Below, piece after piece: positions 32,603 through 44,309 of a DNA stretch of 64,000 nucleotides. The DNA is from Venturia oleaginea. Its lineage: Eukaryota; Ascomycota; Dothideomycetes; Venturiales; Venturiaceae. The stretch's first letter is position 1; the number at the start of each line of letters is the position of its first letter. A program made the position numbers and the translations under genes. Location of the stretch: positions 992,001 to 1,056,000 of the forward strand of contig JABMLP010000003.1 of assembly GCA_013176395.1 (NCBI GenBank), read 5' to 3'. The notes beneath the pieces are model-generated. The model saw nothing but the letters and a program-made list of their open reading frames with translations. It was not told the DNA's origin and ran no database searches.

Positions 32603-33460
32603 TCAATGCGCTTGTCTTAGCCAAACTCTACCGCCGCTTCGGTAAGTTTTGTAATTAGCCAAAGCCTTGTGGTTCTCCTGCAACAGCCTGCATTCGCTCT
32701 TCAAATAGTCTGTCCATGATCCCATGGGACGAAGCCAAACGAGTTGAGTTTCGCGGGTCAAACTATCCACCGAATGGCGATATGGAGCCTGAGTCTCAGT
32801 CTCCCATACTTGGCCATCCCATCTATCGCTCCCGCTCAGCAAGAGGAGAGTAATTTTAGGAGACGATGTTGAGAGATCGGCCCAAATTTGCAATGCCTTT
32901 ACATTCCGTTCTTTGGCGGGCGGCTGACGCTGCCGTGAACCAAGATAATTTGTATCATCTGTGTTATTGTACGCGGAGTAATCTGGATCCTCCACCAGCA
33001 TTACCTTCGCGTGCGGTAGCAATGTGAGGCCTGGTTTCATCGCTCGAGAGAAGATCATGGCGTCGGTCCAACCGATGCCCAATCTTTCCAGATTGTGTCT
33101 GTCATGGTCTCCAGAAAGCGCAAAATTATGCCACCCAGGCATTTCCGTATAAGGCGTCTCGAGAGCCCAAACTCGGAATTCCTCTGGTGCATCCGATATA
33201 CTCGCTAGGTATTCTTCGCGGTTGAATTCGCCTTGGACAAATGGCCTCAGCTTTTTGGCAACGACTGCGGTGGTTCGGTCGGTTCTCGAAATGCCTCGAA
33301 GCTCAATAAGTTTGCGTCGAGCGCTCGGTACAGCGGCTGAGGAGTCGCAGAGCTCGCGCCAGCTCTGGCATACGTTTCTTGCCATTGCGAGGTCAGGAAC
33401 GCCCAATTCAGCGAGGATGGATTCGAGGAGCTCGACGGGAAGCTCGAAGAGGGATGCCAT
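32603..33460 (-). CDS. F-box protein
   Basis: Single exon, 285 residues. The N-terminus is an F-box (SLFELPVELLESILAELGVPDLAMARNVCQSWRELCDSS, residues about 3-42), expected to bind Skp1 in an SCF ubiquitin ligase. The rest has no recognised repeat (no WD40 or LRR). It resembles the many lineage-expanded fungal F-box proteins of unknown target, with a C-terminal Trp-rich part (WDGQVWETETQ, VWLRPMGSWTDYLK). Start ATG 33460 lies immediately before the F-box. Divergent to the PEBP gene. Confidence 0.85.
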   Translation of the reverse strand: MASLFELPVELLESILAELGVPDLAMARNVCQSWRELCDSSAAVPSARRKLIELRGISRTDRTTAVVAKKLRPFVQGEFNREEYLASISDAPEEFRVWALETPYTEMPGWHNFALSGDHDRHNLERLGIGWTDAMIFSRAMKPGLTLLPHAKVMLVEDPDYSAYNNTDDTNYLGSRQRQPPAKERNVKALQIWADLSTSSPKITLLLLSGSDRWDGQVWETETQAPYRHSVDSLTRETQLVWLRPMGSWTDYLKSECRLLQENHKALANYKTYRSGGRVWLRQAH

Positions 33461-33888
33461 CGCGACTTGAGGGGTTGGCAGAAATGTGTGATTATGTGGT
33501 TGAGTGAGAGCTGAAGAATTGTAGTCAACAAATAGGTGGGACCACCAGTCTATTGTTATATAGTAGTTATCTACGTGTAGTAGGTTGGGTGTTGCTGATC
33601 AAAGATGATCTCACACGCCAATCCCGGGGATGGAGGCGCTGGGCACAAGCCATGAGAGGACCTCAGGTGGAGATACAATCGCAAGTGATATGGATCGCTA
33701 TGGTCTAGATGCCACCCAATTTGGTACCGATAGGACGGACGTTTCTGACGTTGTGCTTCAACCAAGATGCAGAAAACGACTGCAACACCATGACATCACA
33801 TCACCGTGAGGGGGGCCGCTTGATGACCTCCAGCCTCTTCCCGTCTTCCCTCTAATGTATGATCTGACAACTACCTCAGTCTCTCGCC
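33461..33888. promoter_or_regulatory. Divergent promoter region F-box / PEBP gene
   Basis: 428 bp between divergent start codons. No ORF support; no specific operator recognised. Confidence 0.4.
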
Positions 33889-34666
33889 ATGGTCAAACTA
33901 CTGCTAGTGCCGCTTCTGGCCGCCATTCAGTTGATCAATGCACTGGCGGGCGACCAGGTCGTGTTCCAAAGCGATTCCACAAATCACTTGAAAGTCCGTC
34001 AGGAGTGAGTTGAGTCCAGCACATGTCGAACATCCAACTCTGACCATCTTCAGACTGCTGGACGCTGAGATAATCTCAACCGTGATCGACGACTTCATTC
34101 CAGCCCTCGCGTTGACTGTCTCCTGGCCAAACAAGACGGCAAAGTTGGGCAACACCATCGATCCTGATGAGCTACAAGATGCACCAACCATCAAGCTTCA
34201 CGGATCACATCCCATCGATTGGTCTGTTCATCAATACACCATCGCCCTAACGGACCCAGATGCTCCATCTCGAGACAAACCAGAGTGGAGCGAAATGTGC
34301 CATTGGATTGTAACAAAAGTTCCCGCCACCTCATCCTCAACCGTTGAAATGTTCAAACCAAAGGAAATGAAGGATATCATGCCATACAAGCCTCCAGGCC
34401 CACCCCCAAAGACAGGAAAACACAGATACGTCTTTCTCGCCTTCGCGCCAGCCAACAGAACAACGAAGAAATTGAGGTTGAGCAAGCCTTCTGACAGACA
34501 GCAATGGGGAACAGGGAAGGAGAGGACACGGTGTGCGTGACTGGGCTGCGCAGAACGGACTCGCTCCTGTTGGTGAGTCGTGTGACTTTGTGGCTTGGCT
34601 TTCGAACAAAACTAACTCCTATCCATAGCCGCCAACTTCATCTACTCGCAGAATGAAAAGCAATGA
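33889..34666 (+). CDS. Secreted PEBP-family protein, frameshift near the 3' end as read
   Basis: Phosphatidylethanolamine-binding protein family (yeast Tfs1 inhibits carboxypeptidase Y; fungal secreted members are mostly uncharacterised). Exon 1 33889-34004 encodes a signal peptide (MVKLLLVPLLAAIQLINALAGD); intron 49 bp (GTGAGT...CAG); exon 2 starts 34054. PEBP signatures: LALTVSWPNKTAKLGN, YTIALTDPDAPSRDKPEWSEMCHWIV and GKHRYVFLAFAP. At about 34525 one extra base (GAGAGGACAC) throws the frame into TGA at 34539-34541; in the other frame the expected HGVRDWAAQNGLAPV continues, followed by an intron (34570-34628, GTGAGT...ATAG) and AANFIYSQNEKQ ending TGA 34664-34666. Full length would be about 225 residues. 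Confidence 0.85.
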
Positions 34667-35425
34667 TTTGTTCGGGAGACGAAAAGTAGCCTTATAAACG
34701 TGGTCAATAGATCTTATTCCAACTTCACCCTGTGTTAGCTTGCTTAAAGATAAATTTGAACACCATTCGTACTTTTATTGTGCCAGTCCTCATGCGCCTC
34801 TACTACACAGTACAAATCTGCTATATTTACGTCGATTGTGCAAGGCGAACACATGAAAGCGCTGCAGTAGATACAACATAATCGGACAGAGAAGAAGTGG
34901 TGCTAACGTCTAAAGCCATGATATAAAAAAAAGAACCGCAAGGAACAGGAAAACCAACGCAATACCTAGACTCCTTACTATTAAAAAATCCATGGTCCAT
35001 GCTTTACCCTTTGATTCTCGTCTTCCACCACAATCGATTCGGATGTGTGGTACCCCGCGAACTTTCTAGTCAGATCGGGATACATTATGTCTAGAAAGCT
35101 GAGCTATTTGCGCTGTAAGAAATATTCGCACGGGGAGGGGAACGACATTCCAAACGGCATGACGGTGCACGTTCATTCCAGTTGAACCTCGTTCTTAGAC
35201 TGAGGAATGATCAAAAATTCATTTAAGCTCGTTACGGGGGATCCTGATGTTGGCGCATCCTTCGACATTACGATGGGGAAATGATCAGGAAAGCATGACT
35301 GTGTAAGTCCCAGATCGGTGAGAACAGTGATCCATCAAATGGGCGGGCTGTCATGGAATTCAAAAATATGTTGCAGGTATCTTGAATATGAGGCAACTCA
35401 ATATCATTATTGCATTGCTTGAAAG
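34667..35425. other. Convergent intergenic region, no gene seen
   Basis: 3' flanks of the PEBP gene and SLY1. Contains A-rich tracts near 34926-34990. No ORF of note. Confidence 0.45.
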
Positions 35426-37806
35426 CTATGTGCTCTCCTTACCCAATCTCTCCAGTTCATTCTTGATAAAGTCTTCCGAATTGACGATTTCTGTGCTCCC
35501 ATAGACGATTCGCCTTGTCTGTATAGCACCAGGGGCACCGCCATTGCTCGTCCTCTGTGCCCACTCTTGTAAATTACCATACTCATCAATCTGCAATCAC
35601 AGTTAGTAGCCGTCCGTGATATCGCAATAGGATATGGTTGACTCACCGAACCACCTCCAACCGTGAATACAATAGCCTCACTGAAGCCCTGCCGCCTCTG
35701 CCCAAAGCTAGCTTCGATGCCTCTGTTAACAGCGCCAGTCTGTCCACTCCTAGCAGCGGACGCAGGCGGCATACTTCCTCTAGCATTCGCAGACCTTGGG
35801 TCGTAATACAAATATCCCTCCGTCATCGCAATAGCAGCACTAGATGCGTTCTGCGGGTCCATCAAACTCTCCGTGATTTTCGTCAATGTCAAATCTTTAT
35901 TCTGAGGTAAGAAACTCTTCACGCCGGACACCAAATTTTCGAAATTGGCCCCGATGCCTGCTTCTTTGAGGCCGGAGGTTAGTCGGGAAGAGATGGCAGA
36001 AAAGCCTTTGAAAAGGTCTGTGGAAGCTGAGGTTTGCGCGGGTCCCGAGGTGGGCACCGAGGACATCATTGTTGAGCGGGTTACTTGGCGGACACGTTTA
36101 ATGTAAGCCAAAGAAGAGGTGTCACAGCCCGCTTCTTGGAGGTCTTTTGAAAATTGTTCGAATTCAGCGCGTGGCAGGTCTTCGGGTGCTGGATAAGTAC
36201 CATATTATGAACAGCCGGAGTTTGTCCAGAGGCTGGCTGCCTTTGTCTTTGGAATTTATGAGGTCGAGAAGCACGTTCTTGCTCATTGATTTCGAGACCA
36301 TATTTTCCTCGATTTGGCAGTACTCGTCAATCTTGCGGTCCTTGATGCCTTGGAGTAACGCTGAGAGGATGGTCATGTGCATATCAAGAATGGCTTTTCG
36401 TTCCCTCAATTCTGGTAGAAGAGTGAGTGCTGCTTTCAAATGCTGCGCGGATGCGCTTGTGTCCGCTTGTAGATCCTCCAACGATGTAGCACCTGTCTTC
36501 CTTGTCACCTCCGTTGCGTCCTCCTTATACTTTTGCAGTTGTGCGTCAATGTCTTCTGCAACGTTGGGAAATGGCGAAGGTGCATTCTTTGCCCAGAAAA
36601 AGTCGTTGGACTTGAGATCGTAGTGCTTCTTGACTGGCTTGCCATTGCCGCTATCATCTGGTACCTCTACCGTAATCTGATTAAGCCGCATCTTCAGAAC
36701 ATCGTGTACGAGTGACTGGTAGGTCCAGGAGTGTGAGAGCATGGGCACGAGATCGACATTTCGGTCCACAATTACTAAAACTGGTCTCGATGCGAGTCCT
36801 CCTGCAGGGCCACCTTTTTGAGCTCCTCCTGAGAAGAGATTGCTGTCTTTTGAATTGAGAACGTGGTCCTGGCAGATGTCAGCATCCAAATCATTGGCGA
36901 TACGCAAAGCCAGGAAGTACTCACACGAAGTTTGCGGTCAAGCTTGGCCGCAATCATCTCTGCTGCGCCCTCCTTGGGACAACGTATGATTGGTATAGAG
37001 CCCATGGTCACAACCACGCTGAACAAGCCAGAGACGATCCTGTCGACTGCAGAGTCCAATTCTTCATCGGAGGTAGCTGCGCTGTTCATAGTCCAGTATG
37101 TGCTCGTTCCCATGCCGAGGCTGAATAGATCTGGCTCACTAACAATGAAGTTCAGATACTGATCGTATAGTTGTGAAATATGGTCTGCCACGCCTGATGT
37201 TGCGACTTGGGTAGCGAACTCTTCGAGGACCGGTCTTTGTACGCTGGAGAGGAAATTAATGTAGGCAGGAGAGTATAAGGATCGCGCAAGGTCGTCGGTT
37301 ATCCTTTGTAGGTTGGCTGCTGTGGGTTCCACGAGGTAGATAACTGGGACATCTGGAATCATATGCCGCGTGGTATTGATGTTCCTATGCATTCCATATA
37401 AGCAGGAGCATCTGCAGACCTTTGGAGCATATAGCGTACAAATGTATCGTAATTCCACAACTTCTAAGGTCGTTCACGCGCATGACGCTGCTAATGACAT
37501 CTCTGCCCAGATTGTCAAAGACAAGGACTTTCCATATTGGCGCTCCATCTTGTATGATGGGCATGCCTTCCGGAAGGAATCCATTCGCATTGTGTTCCAG
37601 GTCGGGGCTGAGAGTATGATTAGAGAGATATTTGGGTTGAGCTGATCGCATTGGACGTACTTCGCGGCGGGCTCATGGTTGAGACTGAGGATCTTTTCTA
37701 TAGAAGCTATGTTTTCGAAGGTGTTAGCTATGGGCTCTTAGGTAGCAACTAGTATGAAGCATTACCGACCTACTTGTCGTTCACGGAGCGTCTGTGAATG
37801 GGACAT
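35426..37806 (-). CDS. SLY1: Sec1/Munc18 protein SLY1 (ER-Golgi SNARE regulator), one frameshift as read
   Basis: Binds syntaxin Sed5 and is essential for ER-Golgi transport in yeast. Six exons: 37806-37770, 37706-37661, 37607-37440, 37384-36925, 36868-35647, 35590-35426 (introns 52-63 bp), about 698 residues (yeast 666). Recognisable blocks: RQVASIEKIL, WKVLVFDNLGRDVISSVMRVNDLRS, MIPDVPVIYLVEPTAANLQRI, PVLVIVDRNVDLVPMLSHSWTYQSLVHDVL, HYDLKSNDFFWAKN and the C-terminal GGGSIDEYGNLQEWAQ. Exon 5 is 1222 nt, one base too long. The extra base is in the CCC of CAGCACCCGAAG (36184-36186, + strand GGG): before it the frame reads LFIIWYLSST, after it EDLPRAEFEQFSKDLQEAG. An essential gene should be intact, so a homopolymer consensus error is the simplest explanation. 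Confidence 0.92.
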
Positions 37807-38838
37807 GTTGACAGTGTTGGCTGTGTACCAGCCAGAAACGGGAGCTACCTCATGCGCAGAAGGGGCAATATATGCGGATGGCGATCTGTCTTCTCGGAGT
37901 GCTAGGCAGACACAATTGTCCTTTGGCTCGTAGCTCTGTACAATACCAATGCTGTCCTAATTGACAACTTGTTATTACCTAGGTACAGAGTCTCCGCCGT
38001 GCACGTGACTAGAATATGCCTTGATGCCTCGCAGCTCTCCCTGACACCTCAAAAAGGCTTTCTCGCGCGGCAGGCTTCCTCCATCAAACAACCCACTCCC
38101 AAACCCGCCCACTCACATCTCCAACCTTGCACCCTTTCCTCTCCTGACTTGACTGCGTCTTAATAAGTGCATAACATACCTCAAACTGATCTCTGCTCGT
38201 TATCTGGTGCTCACAGGCGTTAATGGCAGTCTGAGAGGCAAGCGCGTTCTGAAGGCAGTGAGACGTGGAGGACTGGACTGAGGGACCGAAGTGAGGCGAT
38301 CAGGTACTTTGAGGCGAGAAAGCGCTGCCTGATGACAAGTGAGGACATAACGCACCAAGGACGCACAAAGGCTTGCTCTCCGCATCCATTCGGCGTCGGC
38401 GCGGCGTGCCATTCACTCTGTTACTGCTAGCAGCGGGTTCTCGTAGCTTGCTTGCCTGCTTGAAGGCGGCGAAATCACTCAGCCGATCAAAGAGTCACTT
38501 GGCCAGTCAGACAACACGGTAGAGCATCACCCTGGGCGCATCGAATCACAGGGCGAGACGCACATCTGCAGAGACAGACACGTCTCACTAAAAGCACCAA
38601 GGACAAGCCCCGACAGATTACAAGGGCCAACGTACGCCATCGCCCAAAGCGGCCCATTTAACTTCCATTCCACGAAAACAAAGCCAAATTTCAGTCTGGA
38701 CCCAATCGACGGTCACGCTATACCATAATTACTCCTAGCGTTGAGAGGAGAACCACTCTCCGCTCCACTCACACCATCATCCCAGTCGGTGGAACCTCGC
38801 TTACTGTCAATCAATACAACTTGCTAAAACCGCCCGCA
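37807..38838. promoter_or_regulatory. Divergent intergenic region SLY1 / CCCH-finger gene
   Basis: 1.03 kb between divergent starts. Open frames (37969-38163 +, 38200-38412 -) are short and without motif. A polypyrimidine-rich, intron-like or leader sequence (38040-38160) could be 5' UTR of the + gene. Confidence 0.4.
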
Positions 38839-41800
38839 ATGGCCCAGAACCCACGTGACCAAAGCCTGCACAGCGGCATGTTCGACAATGCGAATGACGG
38901 CTTCAATTATAATAACTTCTACTCCCACGCTCAAGGCTACGGCTCAAATTTGACCGTTGATCCGGAGCTACCCGACACTCATTCTCCATTTAACGCTGCC
39001 GCATACCAACATACCTCGGCCTGGCAGCATCCTGTCTCCTCCACCTCTTATGCTCCAACACACCAGAATCCCTCTGCGTTCGTCAATCCCGCTGTTAGAA
39101 ATTACTATAGCGTCACGCCTCCGAATTCGTCAACATCATTCCAGAACAATGCTTCATACGCCAACCATGGACTTCAGCATCAGCAATACAGCCATTCCTT
39201 GGACCCTTCCATGGTCTCCTCTGTGGGAGAACACAACCGCTCTTACGGCCAGACGATGTCCATGTACTCCTCAGCAGCACCATTGAACACAATTGCTCCT
39301 GCTGCGTTGCACGCAAACCCTTACCTGAATGGAAATAGACCAGTTCAAACACCGCCAACTCAGGTACGTTCCTTGCCTTCGCCAAATTTTAACAAGAACC
39401 TCAGATGTCTGACCAAGTTTGTATCATAGATGTCCAACCAGTTTCAACAAACCAGCACCATGTTAGCGATGCCGCAACCCCCCAAGGCAGTAACTGCAGG
39501 TGAATTCAAAATAACTCCCATGCAAGAACTTTTGAAAGCAACAAACTCTGTCAAGCTGAGTAATTATGCCGCTCTCGGGCGGACTCCTGTTGAGCTTCCA
39601 ATCAACAAAGGTGTGTTTGTGTTACCCGCATTGTTGGATGTGTTTACTAATCTGCACTCAGCTACAATCCCTCAATATGTTCCACGCAAATCGCAAAATG
39701 AATTACTTCAGATGTCCGGAGCGGACCCATCGCTAAAAGGTAAAATGAATATTTACTCATCCAACGCCGCCACGCTAACCTGCAAACTAGCCAAAATCGC
39801 GAAGCGGACAAAGAAAATTCATGTGCCAAAGTATCGTCCGAGTGTTGCAGGTCAATCGCCAGCCTCACAGTCCAGCGAATCCGACTCTTCTGATTATGAG
39901 AGTGACTCTGACTATGATTCGGAACCCGAGCCGGAGAGATTTCCGCTGCCGGGTGACCGTCCCCAGGATGCCATTGGTGCCACGCGATATGACTCTGCTA
40001 AAGCTGTTTTCTTGCCCCGTAATGTGTACGTTGAAAATGAAGCTCTTCGATTGGGTCTGAAGAACTTCTGGAATCTCATTAAGACTATACGAGAGCGCTG
40101 GAACAAGGATAGTGAAGCTGTCAAAGAGGCAGTTGAAGCGAAAAAGGACAGCGAGCTTCCCATGCTTCTAGATCGTGTCAAAAACCAGAGAGACATGATG
40201 AAGGTTGCACTAGACACTGCGGTTGAGTTTGGGCACCAGGACTTGATCCGAGCGTACGTATTTCTCCGCCTCCCGAATTTTCCACTTGCTTTGATGTGTA
40301 CAAATGAATCGACCAAGAATAATGTTGCCTGGATCTCAGCGGATAAATGGCAGCTGTCACAGCGCGATGGTAGGATTTGCTGCCCTAAGGCATGGGAACA
40401 AATCATCATTGGCTTGAAATTGCTGCCGCCTTTCTCCAAGCAAATAGCAAATTGTCAGCCAAATGCGGCCCACTTATGTGTAAAAAACGCTTATGGCTGT
40501 TGCTGGTTAGCAAAAAGGCTGCATTCCATCAAGTGCTGTCCACGGTTGCCTTTTCTTTGGAAAGAAGGCGCCCAGCATGACAAATCAGATCATACATTGC
40601 ATAGACCGCAAAATCATTCTACACTACGTCAAAAGAGTCCCTACTGTTCCACGCTGATTGTGATAAATACAGATCTGGCACTGCTAAGCCGTTCATGATG
40701 ACCATTAAGTCATTTCTCTTGGAGCGAAACAGGGAAGACGACCATGACAGTCCTTTCACCAAAACCCTGTTCAGAGTATGTTGTACATCAAATCTCTTAC
40801 AAGATATCATGGCACTAACTGCAGCGCTAGTATCTATCCTTATCTACCGGCCTGACGAACGAAATAGTTGAGGAGCTTGGCTTCAATAAAATTTTCACTC
40901 GCTTCTCCAAGCGTGGCGATGCTGAAATAAAGGCTCTCATCACGAAGATTAATGAGAATGCGGTCGCAGAAAGCAAAAAGAAGAAAGAAAACGAACCGGC
41001 CACGGCAGGCTCCCCAAAGCCAGTGAAAACAGAGACAAAGGTAGAGCTTGTTGCCGGTGTCAAACGTCCGAGACCGGCAGATGGCGCCGCCGCAGCTCAA
41101 CCAGCAAAAAGAGTGTCCTCTGGACCTGTAGCACAAACTGCAAAGGAATCAACTGCTGCTAGACTTGGGCTATTGAAGCGACCAGGCTCTGTCACTGGCG
41201 AAAAGGCCTCGACATCAACGACAGCTGCCAAGCCCAAGGCCATTGCTAAACCATCTACGAATTTCTTCTCAGGTTTGCAGTCAGCCTCAAAGAAGCCAGG
41301 AACGTCGTTGAATGCAAACTCAGCAGCAAAGGCGAGGTTGAACTTAAATGGAGCAGCAGAGAAGAAGACTGCTGTTGCTCCTGCTGCACCGATGAAGTCA
41401 GGCTTCTCTTTTGCAGAAACAATGGCGAATTTGGCCAAGGCGCGTGAGCCAGAAGTGGCAAAGAAGCCAGACGATCCAAAGCGGCCTCCTGAGACTGCAG
41501 AGCAGAAGGCTAAGCGCTTACGGAAGGAGGAGCGACGGAAGTTTCGTGTCACGTGGAAACCAGAAGGAACACTTGTCGAGATTCGTGAATTTAGCCGCGA
41601 TCCCTCTGAAATGAATAACAACAACGCGCGAGACGTACGTGATGGAAAAGAGAAGGAAGGTCTGATGTTCAAACAACACATGGAAATGATGGATGCCGAT
41701 GTCGACGAGGAGGATGATCAACCGATGGAGCAGACTTTCTTCGAGTTCAAGGAGCCTTCACCAATCGACTTTAGCCGTATCAGCCAAGACGACCGAGAGC

Positions 41801-42708
41801 GCAACTACGATCCTTATGGCGGCGGATCTTTGAAGCCAGAGTCGCCTGAGCGACATGTCCAGGAAAATCGCGAAACAACCACTCTGATGGCGTTTTATGC
41901 ATTCAAGTCAGACATACCACCATGTCCACGGGAACCTGCTGATCCGTACACGGGAGAGAATGTTGAGACAAAGCCATTCGGAGAGCCAGATAATGAGAAG
42001 ATTGTTCGCCGACTTGCCAGATTACAACCACCGGCGCCAGCTGCACCACCAGCCTTCGATATTAATGCAATTCTCCAGCAGCTTGCGCCCCCTCAACCAC
42101 AACAGCCTCCGCCACCGGTGGTGGACCAAAACTTATCTGCGATCCAGAACTTGCTACAGCAGACCAACAACCCATACCAGCCGGCACCAGCTCAAGTGCA
42201 GAGCTATGCACCGACGCCTCAGCCTGCGGTCTCCGAAGCTCAACCACCCAATCCACTGTTTGACATCTTAGCTTCGCTCAATGGCCACGTTCAACCTCAG
42301 CCGCAGCCTCCTCAGCCGCAGCCTCCTGCCCCGCAGCAGTACGCTCCACCTCCTGCTGCTCCGCCACCGATCGACATAAGCTCTCTCCTGGCTTCACTTC
42401 AGCAAGGTCAGTTGAATCCTCAGGCGATGCAAGCATTTGGCATGCCACCCACCTCCAACACGCCTGAGCTTTATGTCGATCCAGAGCGGAAACGCATGCT
42501 TGAGCAGGGTTATGATCAAGAACGTAATGGCAATCTCGATTATGGCAGTGACGGAAATCGAAGCAACAAGCGACAAAAGACAAAGAACAATAACAGCAAG
42601 AATCAAGGAAATCCGGAAAAGATGTTTATATATCCTTGCAAATTTTTCTCGGAGGGAAAGTGTAAGAAGGGAACGAATTGTACTTTTAGGCATGATGTAC
42701 CCTCGTGA
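38839..42708 (+). CDS. CCCH zinc-finger nuclear protein, PNUTS-like layout (exon structure partly unresolved)
   Basis: Proposed exons: 38839-39363, 39430-39610, 39662-39739, 39791-40253 (or to 40257), one or more unresolved exons in 40254-40604, 40605-40775 and 40831-42708. Introns shown are 50-66 bp with correct phases. N-terminus is Asn/Tyr/Gln/Ser-rich (about 200 residues). A helical region follows (LGLKNFWNLIKTIRERWNKDSE ... LLFHADCDKYRSGTAKPFM ... TGLTNEIVEELGFNKIFTRFSKRGDAEIKALI). Then an Ala/Lys-rich part, KRLRKEERRKFRVTWKPEGTLVEIREF, a Pro/Gln-rich segment, and one C-terminal CCCH finger (CKFFSEGKCKKGTNCTFRH). This order (helical N-part, V-x-W-x(4-6)-L-V motif, single CCCH at the end) recalls metazoan PNUTS/PPP1R10, but no RVxF PP1 motif was confirmed, so the link is inference. 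Confidence 0.72.
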
Positions 42709-42930
42709 TTTCTTGGGTTGGCATGCCCATTTGCGATCTTACTCGCCACAGGTGGGAGTAGGCTTTGTTGTGTATAATATTAGGTTTTGGGTTGTTGCGT
42801 TCAGCAGATGCATATCTAGGCGTTGGAGGCTATGACCTGGTCTAAGGACGGTCTTGATTATTACGATAGTTGCATATGACAGGCGAGCGGGAAGATGAGT
42901 TGTCAAAACTAGGTCTTTGAGAAGATTGAG
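42709..42930. other. 3' flank of CCCH-finger gene
   Basis: Short non-coding stretch before the LTR-like sequence. Nothing recognised. Confidence 0.4.
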
Positions 42931-43507
42931 ACTCGAGGTTCTTTGGAGCATAGACTCCCCTGGAGTGTTCTTGGAGGAAGCTGGGGAGCCAGAATAGTTC
43001 CCACAGGTCTTGGCAAGACTTACAGGTGTGGTTAGTGTGGGAAAAGGCCAAGAGGTGTGGGAATACGCCTTGGCACCCAGAACCAGAACGGTATATAGGG
43101 AGGACGTTGGACGGACTTTCCTTTCTCTCCTCGTGGTTATCTCATGTTATCTTTCTCACATAGGAGCTTCTTCAACCTACTACAATAACGACCTTTAAGT
43201 TAGATACAATCAAGCACAAGTCATATGCATACGAAGCAAGCCCACCCCCAACCTTCATACTAACCGACAAGTGTTCAGGATTGATCTGAGGATCAACTCG
43301 GTTAGACGACAATTGAATTGGGAGATACATCGGACAGCTAGGATCTAGTGAGCCTCCAAAGAACCTGAGTAAGGGAAGGTACTTAAGGTAAGTACTTCCG
43401 GACTGATATTGCCCTTACCCCAAACCCGCGGACCAGAACAAGAGGACACAGGTGTCAAGAAGGTCTTGACATAATCAACTGTGTTGAGAAACGAGTTCCC
43501 CGTAACA
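42931..43507 (+). repeat. LTR-like sequence (left end undefined)
   Basis: The right edge reads CCCCGTAACA (43498-43507), a common 3' end of fungal gypsy-type LTRs. Upstream is a TATA-like GGTATATAGGGAGG (about 43090) followed by a CT-rich initiator-like stretch, as expected inside an LTR promoter. No matching second LTR or internal domain lies next to it, and no 5-bp duplication was found, so the left edge and the identity are uncertain. Could be a solo LTR. Confidence 0.35.
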
Positions 43508-43559
43508 CTACAGTCCTAATATAAACCCGATTAAGAACCTCTAGCGGAGGCTTAAGGAA

Positions 43560-44093
43560 TTGGTCTACGAAGTGGAACCTATAATTAAATACGTTACGCG
43601 CTCAGATGAGCTCAAGATGGCCTTCAACCGAGCCAAGGATAGGCAGAGGATACTACAGGAAGATCCAGAGATTATTGGCGCGTGGTTCAAGCTCGTTGCA
43701 GATACCAAAGCCAAGTACGGCGTCCACGACGAGGATACACACAACTTTGACGAGATTGGCTTCCAGATCGGTGTTTGTTGAAACATCTTGATGTATGGGA
43801 TGTTGATCACCACGCCAAGCTCACATGTTTGATATATATGATCTACAAGTGGCTGTACACATTCAAGAAATAGCCCCACCAACTCAACGGCGCTGTGGGA
43901 ACTGCGGCGTAACTGGGCATAATGCGCGAACTTGTAAAAAAGATATCGAGATATCTTTTGAATCAGATAGAAGCACGACAGACTTGGGATCTATTGTTGA
44001 TAGCGAAAAAATTAAAGAGTCGTAACATGAGATGGTCGTGCCAAGAAATTTTGGGCGGTTGGGTGGTTTGAGCGATTGGGTGGTGGAGTACGT
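43560..44093 (+). mobile_element. Truncated pogo-like element with zinc-knuckle remnant
   Basis: The 5' part encodes a pogo transposase fragment (KMAFNRAKDRQRILQEDPEIIGAWFKLVADTKAKYG...HNFDEIGFQIG), aligning with IGAWFRLVQNTIAKYG...NFDETGF of the element at 17-19 kb. Right after FQIGVC the core is lost, and a CCHC knuckle (CGNCGVTGHNARTC, 43895-43936) remains. The right terminus, read inward, is ACGTACTCCACC (ending at 44093, followed by TA), similar to ACGTAATCCACC of the complete element, so both belong to related families. The left TIR was not found: a 5'-truncated, internally deleted relic. Confidence 0.78.
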
Positions 44094-44309
44094 TAATACT
44101 AAGAAGGATTAAGGTATTACTAGTAGTAGATAGTTGGTATGTAAAGTACTAAATAGCTTACCAAATAGCTTATTCTGTAGCTCTGGTATTACTGTATAAT
44201 ATACGAGAATATGAGCGAAAATGATCGCGTTGAAAGCAAGATAATGTAATTACAAGAAACAACGTTTTTTGAGCGATCTCGGCTGTACGGAAACTTGTGC
44301 GACCCTACT
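44094..44309. other. Spacer between pogo relic and MULE
   Basis: AT-rich, no feature recognised. Confidence 0.4.
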
